In this document: positions 56,941-64,000 of the stretch, in pieces
Numbering within the stretch: the stretch's first letter is position 1
How the letters are laid out: each line of letters opens with the position of its first letter
Assembly (NCBI GenBank): GCA_000961595.1
Contig: LADO01000037.1
Coordinates: 1 to 64,000, forward strand
Length of the DNA: 64,000 bases
Direction of reading: 5' to 3'
Origin: Peptococcaceae bacterium BRH_c4b
GTDB lineage: Bacteria; Bacillota; Desulfotomaculia; Desulfotomaculales; Desulfocucumaceae
Made by a program: the position numbers and the translations under genes
Notes under the pieces: model-generated
The model's database searches: none
The model's input: the letters and a program-made list of their open reading frames with translations, nothing else
Told to the model about the DNA's origin: nothing

Positions 56941-57065
56941 TAGTAAACCCTCCTTTAAATTAATAGCTATGGTTTCCGGCTTTTAAATATTGTTTATCTT
57001 ACATATCGGGGCTATACCTCTTATTGCCAGCAGTGCGCCAAAGTCAGTACTCCCGGCTGTCTAAC

Positions 57066-57113
57066 CTTGACCATCTTTGACCTTATCTTAGAATAATCAA
57101 TTGCCCCTGTCAA
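57066..57113 (-). promoter_or_regulatory. sigma-A promoter with CtsR-like operator for the dnaK operon
   Basis: On the minus strand: -35 TTGACA (57108-57113), 17-base spacer, -10 TAAGAT (57085-57090), then GGTCAAA-GAT-GGTCAAG (57066-57082), the direct heptamer repeat bound by CtsR (RGTCAAA-NAN-RGTCAAA). The operator overlaps the expected start of transcription. CIRCE and HAIR elements were not found. Confidence 0.8.
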
Positions 57114-57453
57114 TAGATTTTTTTATAATTTTTTCCTGGCCGGTGGTATTCAATTCTGATTGAAATATTTCACATGAAAATATTATATTTAGGGGCTAAT
57201 CAGCAAAGATAACTTTTTAAGGCATAGTTTATGATTATCCTGATTGCCCCATGAACCTTGTATTTGTAAGGTTTACATTGATACTTGGACGTATCTGAAT
57301 TTAAGTTAATTATAAAACATATTTTTCACAAGGTCTATGACTTTTACCAATTTTGGATAATTATCAATTGATTCGATTATGATAAATTGCCTGGTGTTTG
57401 AAATACATTAAAGCATGTATGGGCAGATTAATCCCGGGAGGAATTTGCGAGGT
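57114..57453. other. AT-rich intergenic region, no gene seen
   Basis: Divergent promoter region between dnaK and the DUF5665 gene. Nothing further recognised. Confidence 0.45.
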
Positions 57454-57762
57454 ATGGATCTGGAAGATAAAGATGTCATTAAATCATTGCGCCAACAGGT
57501 GACACGGCTAGCCATAAATATGGAGAAGATGAAACTGGCCGAGTATGTGGACCTGCTGCACAGCCCCTGGCGGCTGCTGTGGGTAAATTTCACCTCCGGC
57601 ATAGCCCGGGGCCTCGGGATAGCGGTGGGTTTCGCGATACTCGGGGCGATGGTGGTTATAATTCTGAAATGGCTTGTGGGGCTTAACCTGCCGCTGATAG
57701 GCGGTTTTATAGCCCAGATAGTGTTGATTGTACAGGAGCAGCTAAAAACTGGGCGGTACTAG
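57454..57762 (+). CDS. DUF5665 membrane protein
   Basis: 102 residues from ATG 57454 (GGGAGG 12 bases upstream). N-terminal helical region (LRQQVTRLAINMEKMKLAEY), the conserved YVDLLHSPWRLLWVNFTSGI, then two hydrophobic segments. DUF5665 proteins are common in spore formers; function unknown. Confidence 0.8.
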   Translation: MDLEDKDVIKSLRQQVTRLAINMEKMKLAEYVDLLHSPWRLLWVNFTSGIARGLGIAVGFAILGAMVVIILKWLVGLNLPLIGGFIAQIVLIVQEQLKTGRY

Positions 57763-57806
57763 CCGCACGGTGTTAGCCGGTATCTGCAATAAAGACGTGG
57801 GGGGAT

Positions 57807-58481
57807 ATGCCAGTGCTGAGCAAGGAGAAACAGCAATATTTCAAGCGGCGTCTGCTGGAGGAAAGAAAGCACCTGGAGAACAGGATAGAAAGCTACGAGG
57901 AGGGTGGGCTCCGGGAGCCCATGGGGTATGTCATAAGCGAGCTTTCATTATATGATAATCATCCCGGGGACGTGGGATCTGAGCTGTTTGATCGGGAAAA
58001 GGATTTTGCCCTGCGGGAGGAAGCGGTTGAACTACTGAGTGAAGTTGACGGCGTCCTGGAAAGAATAAAAAGGGGAGATTACGGCAACTGTGAAGTTTGC
58101 GGAGACCAAATCTCCATAGACCGGCTGGAGGCAGTACCCTATACTTCCCTTTGCCTGCGTTGTAAAAAGGAAAGTGAGGAGATGCCTCAGACCCGGGTCA
58201 GGCCGGTGGAGGAAAAGGTGCTGGAAGAGATTTATGAACACGGCTTGGATAAAGACAAGAATTATTACGACTGGGAGGACACCTGGCAGGATGTTGCCCG
58301 CTGGAATGAAAACACTCCCTTTTCCAAAAGCGGCTCATATTACGGTGAAGACGACCTGGTGACCGAGGATAGAGGGGCGGTGGAGCAAGTAGACAGCATC
58401 CCTGTGGAGAAGGATGAGGAAGGGATAATATATCAGAGTTTCAAGGACATGGATAATAAAACCTCTGAGGGGGGCCTATAG
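57807..58481 (+). CDS. yteA: TraR/DksA zinc-finger protein, YteA-like
   Basis: 224 residues. N-terminal coiled coil (EKQQYFKRRLLEERKHLENR), then LSLYDNHPGDVGSELFDREK, and a C4 zinc finger CEVCGDQ...CLRCKK (about 94-117). The long C-terminal tail (about 125-224) matches the YteA branch found in sporulating Firmicutes. DksA proteins bind the RNA polymerase secondary channel; YteA function is not established. Confidence 0.88.
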   Translation: MPVLSKEKQQYFKRRLLEERKHLENRIESYEEGGLREPMGYVISELSLYDNHPGDVGSELFDREKDFALREEAVELLSEVDGVLERIKRGDYGNCEVCGDQISIDRLEAVPYTSLCLRCKKESEEMPQTRVRPVEEKVLEEIYEHGLDKDKNYYDWEDTWQDVARWNENTPFSKSGSYYGEDDLVTEDRGAVEQVDSIPVEKDEEGIIYQSFKDMDNKTSEGGL

Positions 58482-58492
58482 CTGAAAGCCTA

Positions 58493-58519
58493 TAATGACA
58501 ATGTAAATCATTGTCATTA
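58493..58519. promoter_or_regulatory. palindromic operator upstream of the cation efflux gene
   Basis: Perfect inverted repeat TAATGACAATG-TAAAT-CATTGTCATTA. It resembles Fur/Zur/MntR-family sites, which suits the metal transporter downstream at 58680. Regulator identity is inference. Confidence 0.55.
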
Positions 58520-58679
58520 ATACACCTTGTCCGGGACAAACAGTGCATGCTATACTACGCGTATAGTCAGGCCGGTACAAGACGGCCGGGCCTTATGGCA
58601 GCGGTAAAGCCCGTGGGACTTCATCCAGGCCTTTTTCAGGATGTTGGCTCCGGGTATTATTTTTTGTGGAGGGAGAAGT

Positions 58680-59654
58680 ATGAACGATGAAAAGATAAAA
58701 GTTGCCAGTATTTCCATCTTGTCAAATTTTACCCTGACTGCGGGAAAGCTGGCTGCGGGCCTGATCATGGGTTCGGTAAGCGTCATTTCGGAAGCCATAC
58801 ATTCGGGACTGGACTTGGTGGCATCTGTGGTGGCTTATTACTCCCTGCGGCAATCAGGTAAGCCCGCAGATGAGGTGCACCATTACGGCCATGGCAAATT
58901 TGAAAATGTAGCCGCCATCGTTGAGGCGTTGTTGATACTGGTGGCCGCGGCGGCCATCGTCTGGCAGGCGATTAATAAACTTTACCGGGGCGGCGGTATG
59001 GAATCCCTAAATCTGGGAATTATGGTCATGGGCGTTTCTGCAGTGGTAAATTTTGCAGTCTCGGAGATGTTAATGAGGACCGCCAGGAAGACGGAATCGC
59101 CCGCGCTGGAGGCTGATGCATGGCACCTGCGCACAGACGTTTATACTTCCCTGGGGGTGTTTGCGGGTATAATCGTGATCAAAATTACCGGTTTTAACCA
59201 GCTTGACCCCGTTATTGCCCTGTTGGTATCGGCTCTGATTGTCAGGGCAGCCTTCAAGCTGCTTTCGAATTCCGCCAGCAGCATTGTGGATGCCCGCCTG
59301 TCCGACGAAGAGGAGAGATTACTCCTTGAGATACTTGATAAATACGCCGGTGAGTATGTCCATTTTCACAAATTGCGTACCAGGAGGTCCGGGCCGGAGC
59401 GTCATGTTGACCTGCACCTGGTGGTGCCCAGGAAAAAAAGGATTTATCTTGCCCACGAACTTTGTGACCGCATAGAAAGAGATTTTCGCCAGAACATGCA
59501 GGGAGTTCACGTTTTGATACATGCCGAGCCTTGCCAGCCCTGTAACGAATACTGCACCAGTTGCAGTGTGGTCCCGGCCGGCAGTTTGAGTGACGCTAAT
59601 AAAAATAACGGCAGTCCGGTTGGGTGTGATGGATGCAGCGGCTGCGACCAGTGA
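58680..59654 (+). CDS. cation diffusion facilitator transporter with Cys-rich tail
   Basis: 324 residues from ATG 58680 (GGAGGGAGAAGT upstream). Six helices; HHYGHGKFENVAA and EADAWHLRTDVYTS hold the metal-site His and Asp residues of CDF exporters. The cytoplasmic domain follows (about 210-290). The last 40 residues carry eight cysteines (PCQPCNEYCTSCS, GCDGCSGCDQ), unusual for the family and likely to bind soft metal ions. It probably exports Zn, Fe or Mn. Confidence 0.88.
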   Translation: MNDEKIKVASISILSNFTLTAGKLAAGLIMGSVSVISEAIHSGLDLVASVVAYYSLRQSGKPADEVHHYGHGKFENVAAIVEALLILVAAAAIVWQAINKLYRGGGMESLNLGIMVMGVSAVVNFAVSEMLMRTARKTESPALEADAWHLRTDVYTSLGVFAGIIVIKITGFNQLDPVIALLVSALIVRAAFKLLSNSASSIVDARLSDEEERLLLEILDKYAGEYVHFHKLRTRRSGPERHVDLHLVVPRKKRIYLAHELCDRIERDFRQNMQGVHVLIHAEPCQPCNEYCTSCSVVPAGSLSDANKNNGSPVGCDGCSGCDQ

Positions 59655-59786
59655 AGGGCTCCGTTTAAAAAGCCCATTATCGAGCAGGCGAAGAATAGAC
59701 CCCATTGTCCGGGCATGATCCTGGTAATTTAAGCTGGAGCATGTAATACTGACGGATAAAAGCGGGACCGCCAACCAAAATAGCGA

Positions 59787-59816
59787 TTGATTTTCGGTGC
59801 GTTTTATGGTTATAAT
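59787..59816 (+). promoter_or_regulatory. sigma-A promoter of the ECF transporter operon
   Basis: TTGATT, 18-base spacer, TATAAT. The first gene begins 150 bases downstream. Confidence 0.6.
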
Positions 59817-59965
59817 AATAAATAATCAGGCCATGAAGGTCTGGTAAGGTTTTACCTGCAAATTTTATATTGACGGAACAGGCCATGAAGGTCATTACCC
59901 GGCACGGACGGGTTTGATTGTCATGGTCTTTTTGTTATCTTTTGCCGCTAAAGGAGATATTACTG
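59817..59965 (+). promoter_or_regulatory. leader with direct repeats and attenuator-like hairpin
   Basis: CAGGCCATGAAGGTC occurs at 59827-59841 and again at 59879-59893. The second copy can pair (CCATGA with TCATGG at 59921-59926, enclosing CCCG/CGGG) to form a hairpin followed by TCTTTTTG; the first copy can compete for the same TCATGG. GGTAA/TTACC forms another hairpin between them. This is the layout of a transcription attenuator or metal/cofactor riboswitch; no known class was recognised. Confidence 0.5.
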
Positions 59966-60745
59966 ATGGAAAATGCAGCTTTTTATGCTAGCACTGACTC
60001 AATACTGAATAGGATCGACCCGAGAATTAAGATACTGTCAGTTTTTGGTTTTGTCGCTATAATTTCTTCCCTTACCACCATTCAAGGATTAGCTCCAGCT
60101 CTTTTGCTAATGCTGGCCGTTATTCCCGTGGCTGGTATCGGCTTTTTGTCTATCGCCCGCCGCCTGCTCTGGGTGCTGCCTTTCGCGGGCGTAATGGTGG
60201 TGCTATTCCCCTTTATGGTGCCCGGAGAGGCAGCCTTAACTCTGAGTCTGGGACCGCTGGCGTTGGAGGCTACCCGGGAAGGGCTGCATCATGCCGCAGT
60301 GTTGTCGCTGAGGATACTTACGGCGGTTCTGGCCATCAATATTCTTGTTTTATCTACCGGCTTCCGTAACCTTACGGCGGCGCTGGTACAGTTAAAGGTG
60401 CCCGTGGTACTAATCCAGATTGTTGAATTTACTGTTCGCTACATATTTGTGCTGACTGATGAATTGCAGCGCATGCGGGTAGCCCGCAAGGCCAGGGGCT
60501 TTGAGGCCGGCCGTAGCCTGTTCAGCCTGCATACATACAGAACCCTTGGCTTGCTAATTGGCGTGCTCTTTGTCCGCTCCTGGGAGAGGGGAGAAAGGAT
60601 CCACCAGGCCATGCTGGCCAGATGCTATTCCGGAAAAGGGGAGACCGGCAAGGAGCAGAGCCTGAAAACAGCTGACCTGTGCTGGGGATTTACTGTGGTG
60701 GCAGTGGCTGTTAGCCTGCACCTGGCGGAAAGAATGGTTTTTTAA
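59966..60745 (+). CDS. cbiQ: ECF transporter transmembrane protein EcfT (CbiQ-like)
   Basis: 259 residues from ATG 59966 (AAAGGAGAT upstream). Start DSILNRIDPRIKILSVFGFV is the family signature, followed by five to six helices and the coupling motifs RMRVARKARGF and ARCYSGKG that contact the ATPase. With the next gene it forms the energising module for uptake of a metal ion or vitamin. The usual CbiM/CbiN substrate genes are absent here. Confidence 0.88.
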   Translation: MENAAFYASTDSILNRIDPRIKILSVFGFVAIISSLTTIQGLAPALLLMLAVIPVAGIGFLSIARRLLWVLPFAGVMVVLFPFMVPGEAALTLSLGPLALEATREGLHHAAVLSLRILTAVLAINILVLSTGFRNLTAALVQLKVPVVLIQIVEFTVRYIFVLTDELQRMRVARKARGFEAGRSLFSLHTYRTLGLLIGVLFVRSWERGERIHQAMLARCYSGKGETGKEQSLKTADLCWGFTVVAVAVSLHLAERMVF

Positions 60746-60843
60746 GGGGCGGGGGAAACTAAATCTTACTTGTACCGCGTGCTTATGAGTAAGAAGTAAA
60801 ATCACCGCATGAAAGACTCGGATTAAATGGCGGGAGTAATGAT

Positions 60844-61686
60844 ATGTCCGGTATTATTGAAATAGAAGATTTATATTACAGCTATAGAGACGGCACCGAG
60901 GCCCTGAGGGGCCTCTCACTTTATGTTGACGAAAATGAAAGGGTTGCCCTGCTGGGCCCCAATGGAGCCGGGAAATCTACTTTGCTGCTGCACCTGAATG
61001 GCATCAACCTGCCCGGGCAGGGCGTGGTGAGGGTATTAGGGAAGGAAATTAACTCTAAAACGGAGAAGTGGGTCAGGACGAAGGTCGGGCTGGTATTCCA
61101 GGACCCCGATGATCAGGTTTTCTCCTACACGGTCCATGAGGATGTGGCCTTCGGCCCGAGAAACATGGGCCTCAGCCCCCCTGAGGTGGAGGAAAGGGTG
61201 GAACAGGCCCTGGAGGCGGTGGGGATGAGCAATTATGCCGGTCACCCGCCCTATCATCTAAGCTACGGCCAAAAGAAAAGGGTAGCCATAGCCGGTGTAC
61301 TGGCCATGGGACCGCCGGTAATTGTGCTGGACGAGCCCATGGCTTACCTTGACCCCCGGGGCAAGGAGACCTTGCTGGAAATACTGAACCGGCTGCATAA
61401 ATCCGGCGCCACCATCATAATCGCCACCCACGACGTTGATTTCGCCGCCGAGTGGGCCGACCGGGTAGTGATCATCAAAGATGGCCGCACCTTACGCCAG
61501 GGGGATACTTCCCTGCTCACCGATGAAGAGGTGGTCAGTGAGGCGCACCTGCGTTTCCCTGTGGTTACGCAGATATTCAAGAGGCTGGGTGATAGCAATA
61601 CGGAAAATCTTCCCCTTACGGTTTCCGGGGCTGTGGAAGCCATCCGGAGGTTGCTGTCCGGTGGGGGATGTAATAATGGTAATTGA
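60844..61686 (+). CDS. cbiO: ECF transporter ATPase (CbiO/EcfA-like)
   Basis: 280 residues. Walker A GPNGAGKSTLL, Q-loop FQDPDDQVF, signature LSYGQKKRVAIAGVL, Walker B VIVLDEP, and HDV switch. The DPDDQ Q-loop and length fit CbiO/EcfA. It powers the EcfT module encoded 98 bases upstream. Confidence 0.92.
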   Translation: MSGIIEIEDLYYSYRDGTEALRGLSLYVDENERVALLGPNGAGKSTLLLHLNGINLPGQGVVRVLGKEINSKTEKWVRTKVGLVFQDPDDQVFSYTVHEDVAFGPRNMGLSPPEVEERVEQALEAVGMSNYAGHPPYHLSYGQKKRVAIAGVLAMGPPVIVLDEPMAYLDPRGKETLLEILNRLHKSGATIIIATHDVDFAAEWADRVVIIKDGRTLRQGDTSLLTDEEVVSEAHLRFPVVTQIFKRLGDSNTENLPLTVSGAVEAIRRLLSGGGCNNGN

Positions 61687-61704
61687 GACGGAGGTTAGTT
61701 AAAT

Positions 61705-62445
61705 ATGACGGTTTCAGTGCCGGATGTTGCCAGGGGTTATGCGGTCTGGCTGGAGCCCGCCCACCTGCATTTTCACAGCGGGGGAAAGGCGGAAGTAAGG
61801 GCTTACTGGGGCTCGATGATGCAGCGGGACGGGCAGGGGCAGTCTGAAAATTGGCGGGCCTATGTAATTGACCCGGCCGGAACGGAAATCCCGGCAAGTA
61901 TAGAAATCGGTGAAGTTTTGTTCCATACCGTGGCCTTCCAGGCGAACGCCGAGGGCCTTTATACGGTGGTGTTGGAAAATAACGCTGGCATTTACTGCAC
62001 CCTGCCGGACGGTAGTTGGGTCCGGGATGGCGGGCCGGTTTTACCTCAGGGTGCCCGCTGCTCCAGATATGTGCAATGGGCCAGGGTGGCCGCGCCGGTG
62101 GGCCACCATGTACATGGGACCCCTCCCGGGACAATTAGCGGGGGACTGGATATTATCCCGGGCAGTCACCATGATTTTGCACCCGGGGACAGGCTGGGAC
62201 TCCGGGTATATTTCAGGGGCAAGCCCCTTCCGGGCGCTGTGTTGAAGGGCACCAGCCACCTGTTTAACGGCAGTGAATATCCTCTCACCGGGGTTGCCGG
62301 GCAGGAGGGGGAGGCTGAGTTCACCTTCAGCGCCAAAGGTCACTGGATGTTCACGGTAACCTACACTGATGATAAGGATGCGAAGGAAGGACTTTACCAC
62401 AGTACCGTACATACAACAACCCTGGTGGTGCCCGGGGTGAGATGA
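61705..62445 (+). CDS. DUF4198-like protein beside the ECF module
   Basis: 246 residues, beta-rich, two domain halves; histidines are frequent (LEPAHLHFHSGGK, VGHHVHGTPPG, PGSHHDF). DUF4198 proteins accompany nickel and cobalt transporters and may bind metal. No signal peptide is seen, which is odd for a presumed extracytoplasmic carrier. GGAGGTTAG precedes the ATG. Its place behind cbiO supports a Ni/Co role. Confidence 0.7.
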   Translation: MTVSVPDVARGYAVWLEPAHLHFHSGGKAEVRAYWGSMMQRDGQGQSENWRAYVIDPAGTEIPASIEIGEVLFHTVAFQANAEGLYTVVLENNAGIYCTLPDGSWVRDGGPVLPQGARCSRYVQWARVAAPVGHHVHGTPPGTISGGLDIIPGSHHDFAPGDRLGLRVYFRGKPLPGAVLKGTSHLFNGSEYPLTGVAGQEGEAEFTFSAKGHWMFTVTYTDDKDAKEGLYHSTVHTTTLVVPGVR

Positions 62446-62455
62446 TTAAAGCAGG

Positions 62456-62487
62456 TTTAAGGCTGCCGGTTAACCGGCAGCCTTAAA
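62456..62487. terminator. terminator of the ECF operon
   Basis: Perfect 32-base palindrome TTTAAGGCTGCCGGTT/AACCGGCAGCCTTAAA followed by TGTTGTTTTTT. Confidence 0.9.
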
Positions 62488-62550
62488 TGTTGTTTTTTAA
62501 TGGTGGCAGTGTTATACTTTTTCCGGATTGAGCTAATGGAGGTTGTAAAA

Positions 62551-63507
62551 ATGCTTACGATGCACTGTATATCAATTCCTACCCCGTATCCTGTGGGTCC
62601 GGTTAACGCCTACCTGGTCAAGGGAGAACCCTTAACTCTGGTGGATTGCGGCCCCGACACCCCTGAAGGCAGGGAAGCTTTGACCGCAGGGCTGAAGGAA
62701 CACGGCACTGGGCCGGAAGAAATTAAAAGGGTGGTAATTACCCACGCCCATCCGGATCACAGCGGACTTGCCCAATGGATCTGGCAGGCCTCCGGGGCGG
62801 AGGTTTACGTCCACCCCTACGAATACAAGAAAATCACCGGAGAGCAGGATTTTATCAAAGAGAGACTTCCTTTTATCGTAAAGATGGGTATTCCTATGCG
62901 TGTCCTGATAGAAATGGCAGGAGAGAAGGATATACTGCCCCGGTCCACCCTCAGTGAAGTCAGCATTAAGCCGTTGACCGGGGGTGAAAAACTCAACTTT
63001 CAGGGTGGCGCTATAGAAATGTTGCATTTTCCCGGTCATGCCACAGGGCATATATGTGTTTATGACCAGGAGTCGGGAAATCTGATTTCCGGTGATTTCC
63101 TCCTGCCCCACATTACTCCCAATCCGCTGCTGGAAGCCGACCCTGAGGATCCCTCCCGGCGCTATCCCAGCCTGAGCAGATATTTAGAGGGACTGGATTT
63201 TCTGGAGGGTATGCATATCAAAAGGGCTTTACCCGGTCACGGTGAAATAATTGAAAACCCCGGGGAGGTTATTAATGCTGCCCGGGAGCACCATCATAAA
63301 CGTTTCGGGGTGGTGCTGGATATTCTGGAAAAGGGCGGCAAGATGAGTACGTACCAAATCAGCAGCGCCATGTACCCTGATTTGCAAGGTTTTGAAATAT
63401 TTCTGGGGCTGTCCGAGGTACAGGCCCACCTGGATGTTCTGCTGGAGAGGGGTAGTATAAAGCTGGAGTTTAGTAACGGTGTGGTCCATTACATGAAAGT
63501 GAATTAG
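62551..63507 (+). CDS. metallo-beta-lactamase fold hydrolase
   Basis: 318 residues from ATG 62551 (GGAGGTTG upstream). MBL motif THAHPDHSGLA (about 70-80), later PGHATGHIC, SGDFLLPHITPN and the final LPGHGEII, a complete dinuclear metal site. A C-terminal helical extension (about 235-318) is winged-helix-like, as in MBL proteins of the GloB/LACTB2 group. Substrate unknown. Confidence 0.85.
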   Translation: MLTMHCISIPTPYPVGPVNAYLVKGEPLTLVDCGPDTPEGREALTAGLKEHGTGPEEIKRVVITHAHPDHSGLAQWIWQASGAEVYVHPYEYKKITGEQDFIKERLPFIVKMGIPMRVLIEMAGEKDILPRSTLSEVSIKPLTGGEKLNFQGGAIEMLHFPGHATGHICVYDQESGNLISGDFLLPHITPNPLLEADPEDPSRRYPSLSRYLEGLDFLEGMHIKRALPGHGEIIENPGEVINAAREHHHKRFGVVLDILEKGGKMSTYQISSAMYPDLQGFEIFLGLSEVQAHLDVLLERGSIKLEFSNGVVHYMKVN

Positions 63508-63550
63508 ACCCCCATGCTGCCGTGAGCGGCACCAGCAGTGGGATGAAAAA

Positions 63551-63587
63551 GTTAATAAGTTAGGTGCCTGGCACCTAACTTATTAAC
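63551..63587. repeat. 37-base perfect inverted repeat
   Basis: GTTAATAAGTTAGGTGCC, one T, then its exact complement. The left arm recurs at 11645-11664. Confidence 0.9.
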
Positions 63588-63665
63588 TTACGCTAATGAG
63601 GCTAATTTCATATTTTATTTTTTTGGATATAATGGGAAGTGTGTGCAGTTTAAGGAGAGATTCTT

Positions 63666-64000
63666 TTGAAATTGAGGTTTATCCTTGCCCTTTGGGTCGC
63701 CCGGCTGGTCATGTTCGCCAGCAGGATTTCGGGACGGGGGAAGGGTTCTGCACTGCCCGGCAGGGTGGCTTTAAAAATATACCCGGGATTGTTGCGGGAA
63801 CTGGGGCGGCAAGTCCGGCGGGGGATAATTATTGTTACCGGAACCAACGGTAAAACCACTACCAACAACATGATTGCCGGGGTGCTGGAGGGCGCCGGTT
63901 ACAGCCTGGTTTTAAACCGCGAGGGGGCCAACCTGATCACGGGGGTTACGTCAGCGTTCATCAAGGTTGCGGGACTGTCCGGCAGGATTAACCGCGATTA
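63666..64000 (+). CDS. murT: MurT-like Mur ligase family protein, 3' end missing
   Basis: TTG start at 63666 with AAGGAGAG upstream; 111 residues are visible before the window ends. After a hydrophobic N-terminus (LRFILALWVARLVMFASRIS), the ATP-binding motif VTGTNGKTTTNNMIAGVL appears, then NREGANLITGVTSAF, which fits MurT, the catalytic partner of GatD in amidation of lipid II glutamate. The partner gene would lie right of the window. Confidence 0.85.
   Translation, partial: MKLRFILALWVARLVMFASRISGRGKGSALPGRVALKIYPGLLRELGRQVRRGIIIVTGTNGKTTTNNMIAGVLEGAGYSLVLNREGANLITGVTSAFIKVAGLSGRINRD

Noticed and set aside
56941-57453. CIRCE or HAIR operator for the dnaK operon
   Set aside because: No TTAGCACTC-N9-GAGTGCTAA or CTTGAGT-N7-ACTCAAG is present; a CtsR-like box was found instead.

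Overview
The window looks like the chromosome of a sporulating, anaerobic Gram-positive bacterium of the Desulfotomaculum/Pelotomaculum type (Peptococcaceae). That is inferred from gene content: proton-pumping complex I subunits (nuoLMN) in a Firmicutes-style gene set, a YteA-like DksA protein, YlbF and DUF503 small proteins, sigma-54 control, copper-amine-oxidase-N stalk proteins, a CtsR box and a MurT-type Mur ligase. No rRNA operon or species marker gene is present, so the genus is not proven.

Layout. 1-3.9 kb: the end of a nuo operon (nuoL partial, nuoM, nuoN). 4-5.3 kb: a secreted GH18-like protein. 5.4-11.6 kb: a GC-rich cluster of one unknown protein, two BrxC/BrxD-like P-loop ATPases and an SF1 helicase with a PLD-like region and zinc ribbons, a candidate uncharacterised DNA-processing or defence system. 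11.6-14.6 kb: a glutamate 2,3-aminomutase and a BASS-family transporter. 14.7-25.7 kb: sensor kinases, four CBS-pair proteins, a TauE permease and a sigma-54 activator, with three good -24/-12 promoters, so this looks like a small sigma-54 regulon. 25.7-36.1 kb: housekeeping and hypothetical genes, tRNA-Leu beside an integrase remnant, an MFS transporter and a tRNA Lys-Gln-His cluster. 36.3-36.6 kb: a hairpin-rich stretch that may be a structured RNA. 37-49 kb: an AT-richer CRISPR island with a broken cas6-like relic, a complete MYXAN/dev-like type I system (cas6, cas3, cmx8, devR, devS, cas4-cas1 fusion, cas2), a 27-spacer array, and relics of a second CRISPR repeat family around a DUF3307 gene. 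49-50.9 kb: a diguanylate cyclase. 51-57.1 kb: a chaperone operon dnaK-dnaJ-cbpM-clpB on the minus strand with a CtsR-like operator. 57.4-64 kb: a DksA-like protein, a cation efflux protein, an ECF-type Co/Ni transporter module, an MBL hydrolase and the start of murT.

The most striking observation is that one CRISPR spacer (47828-47863) is essentially the 3' end of bacterial 16S rRNA, including the anti-Shine-Dalgarno region. Several families of short dispersed repeats (the GGGGACATTCCTCC type, the GTTAATAAGTTAGGTGCC type and the CTAACAGCCTGTAAGACC type) are scattered between genes.
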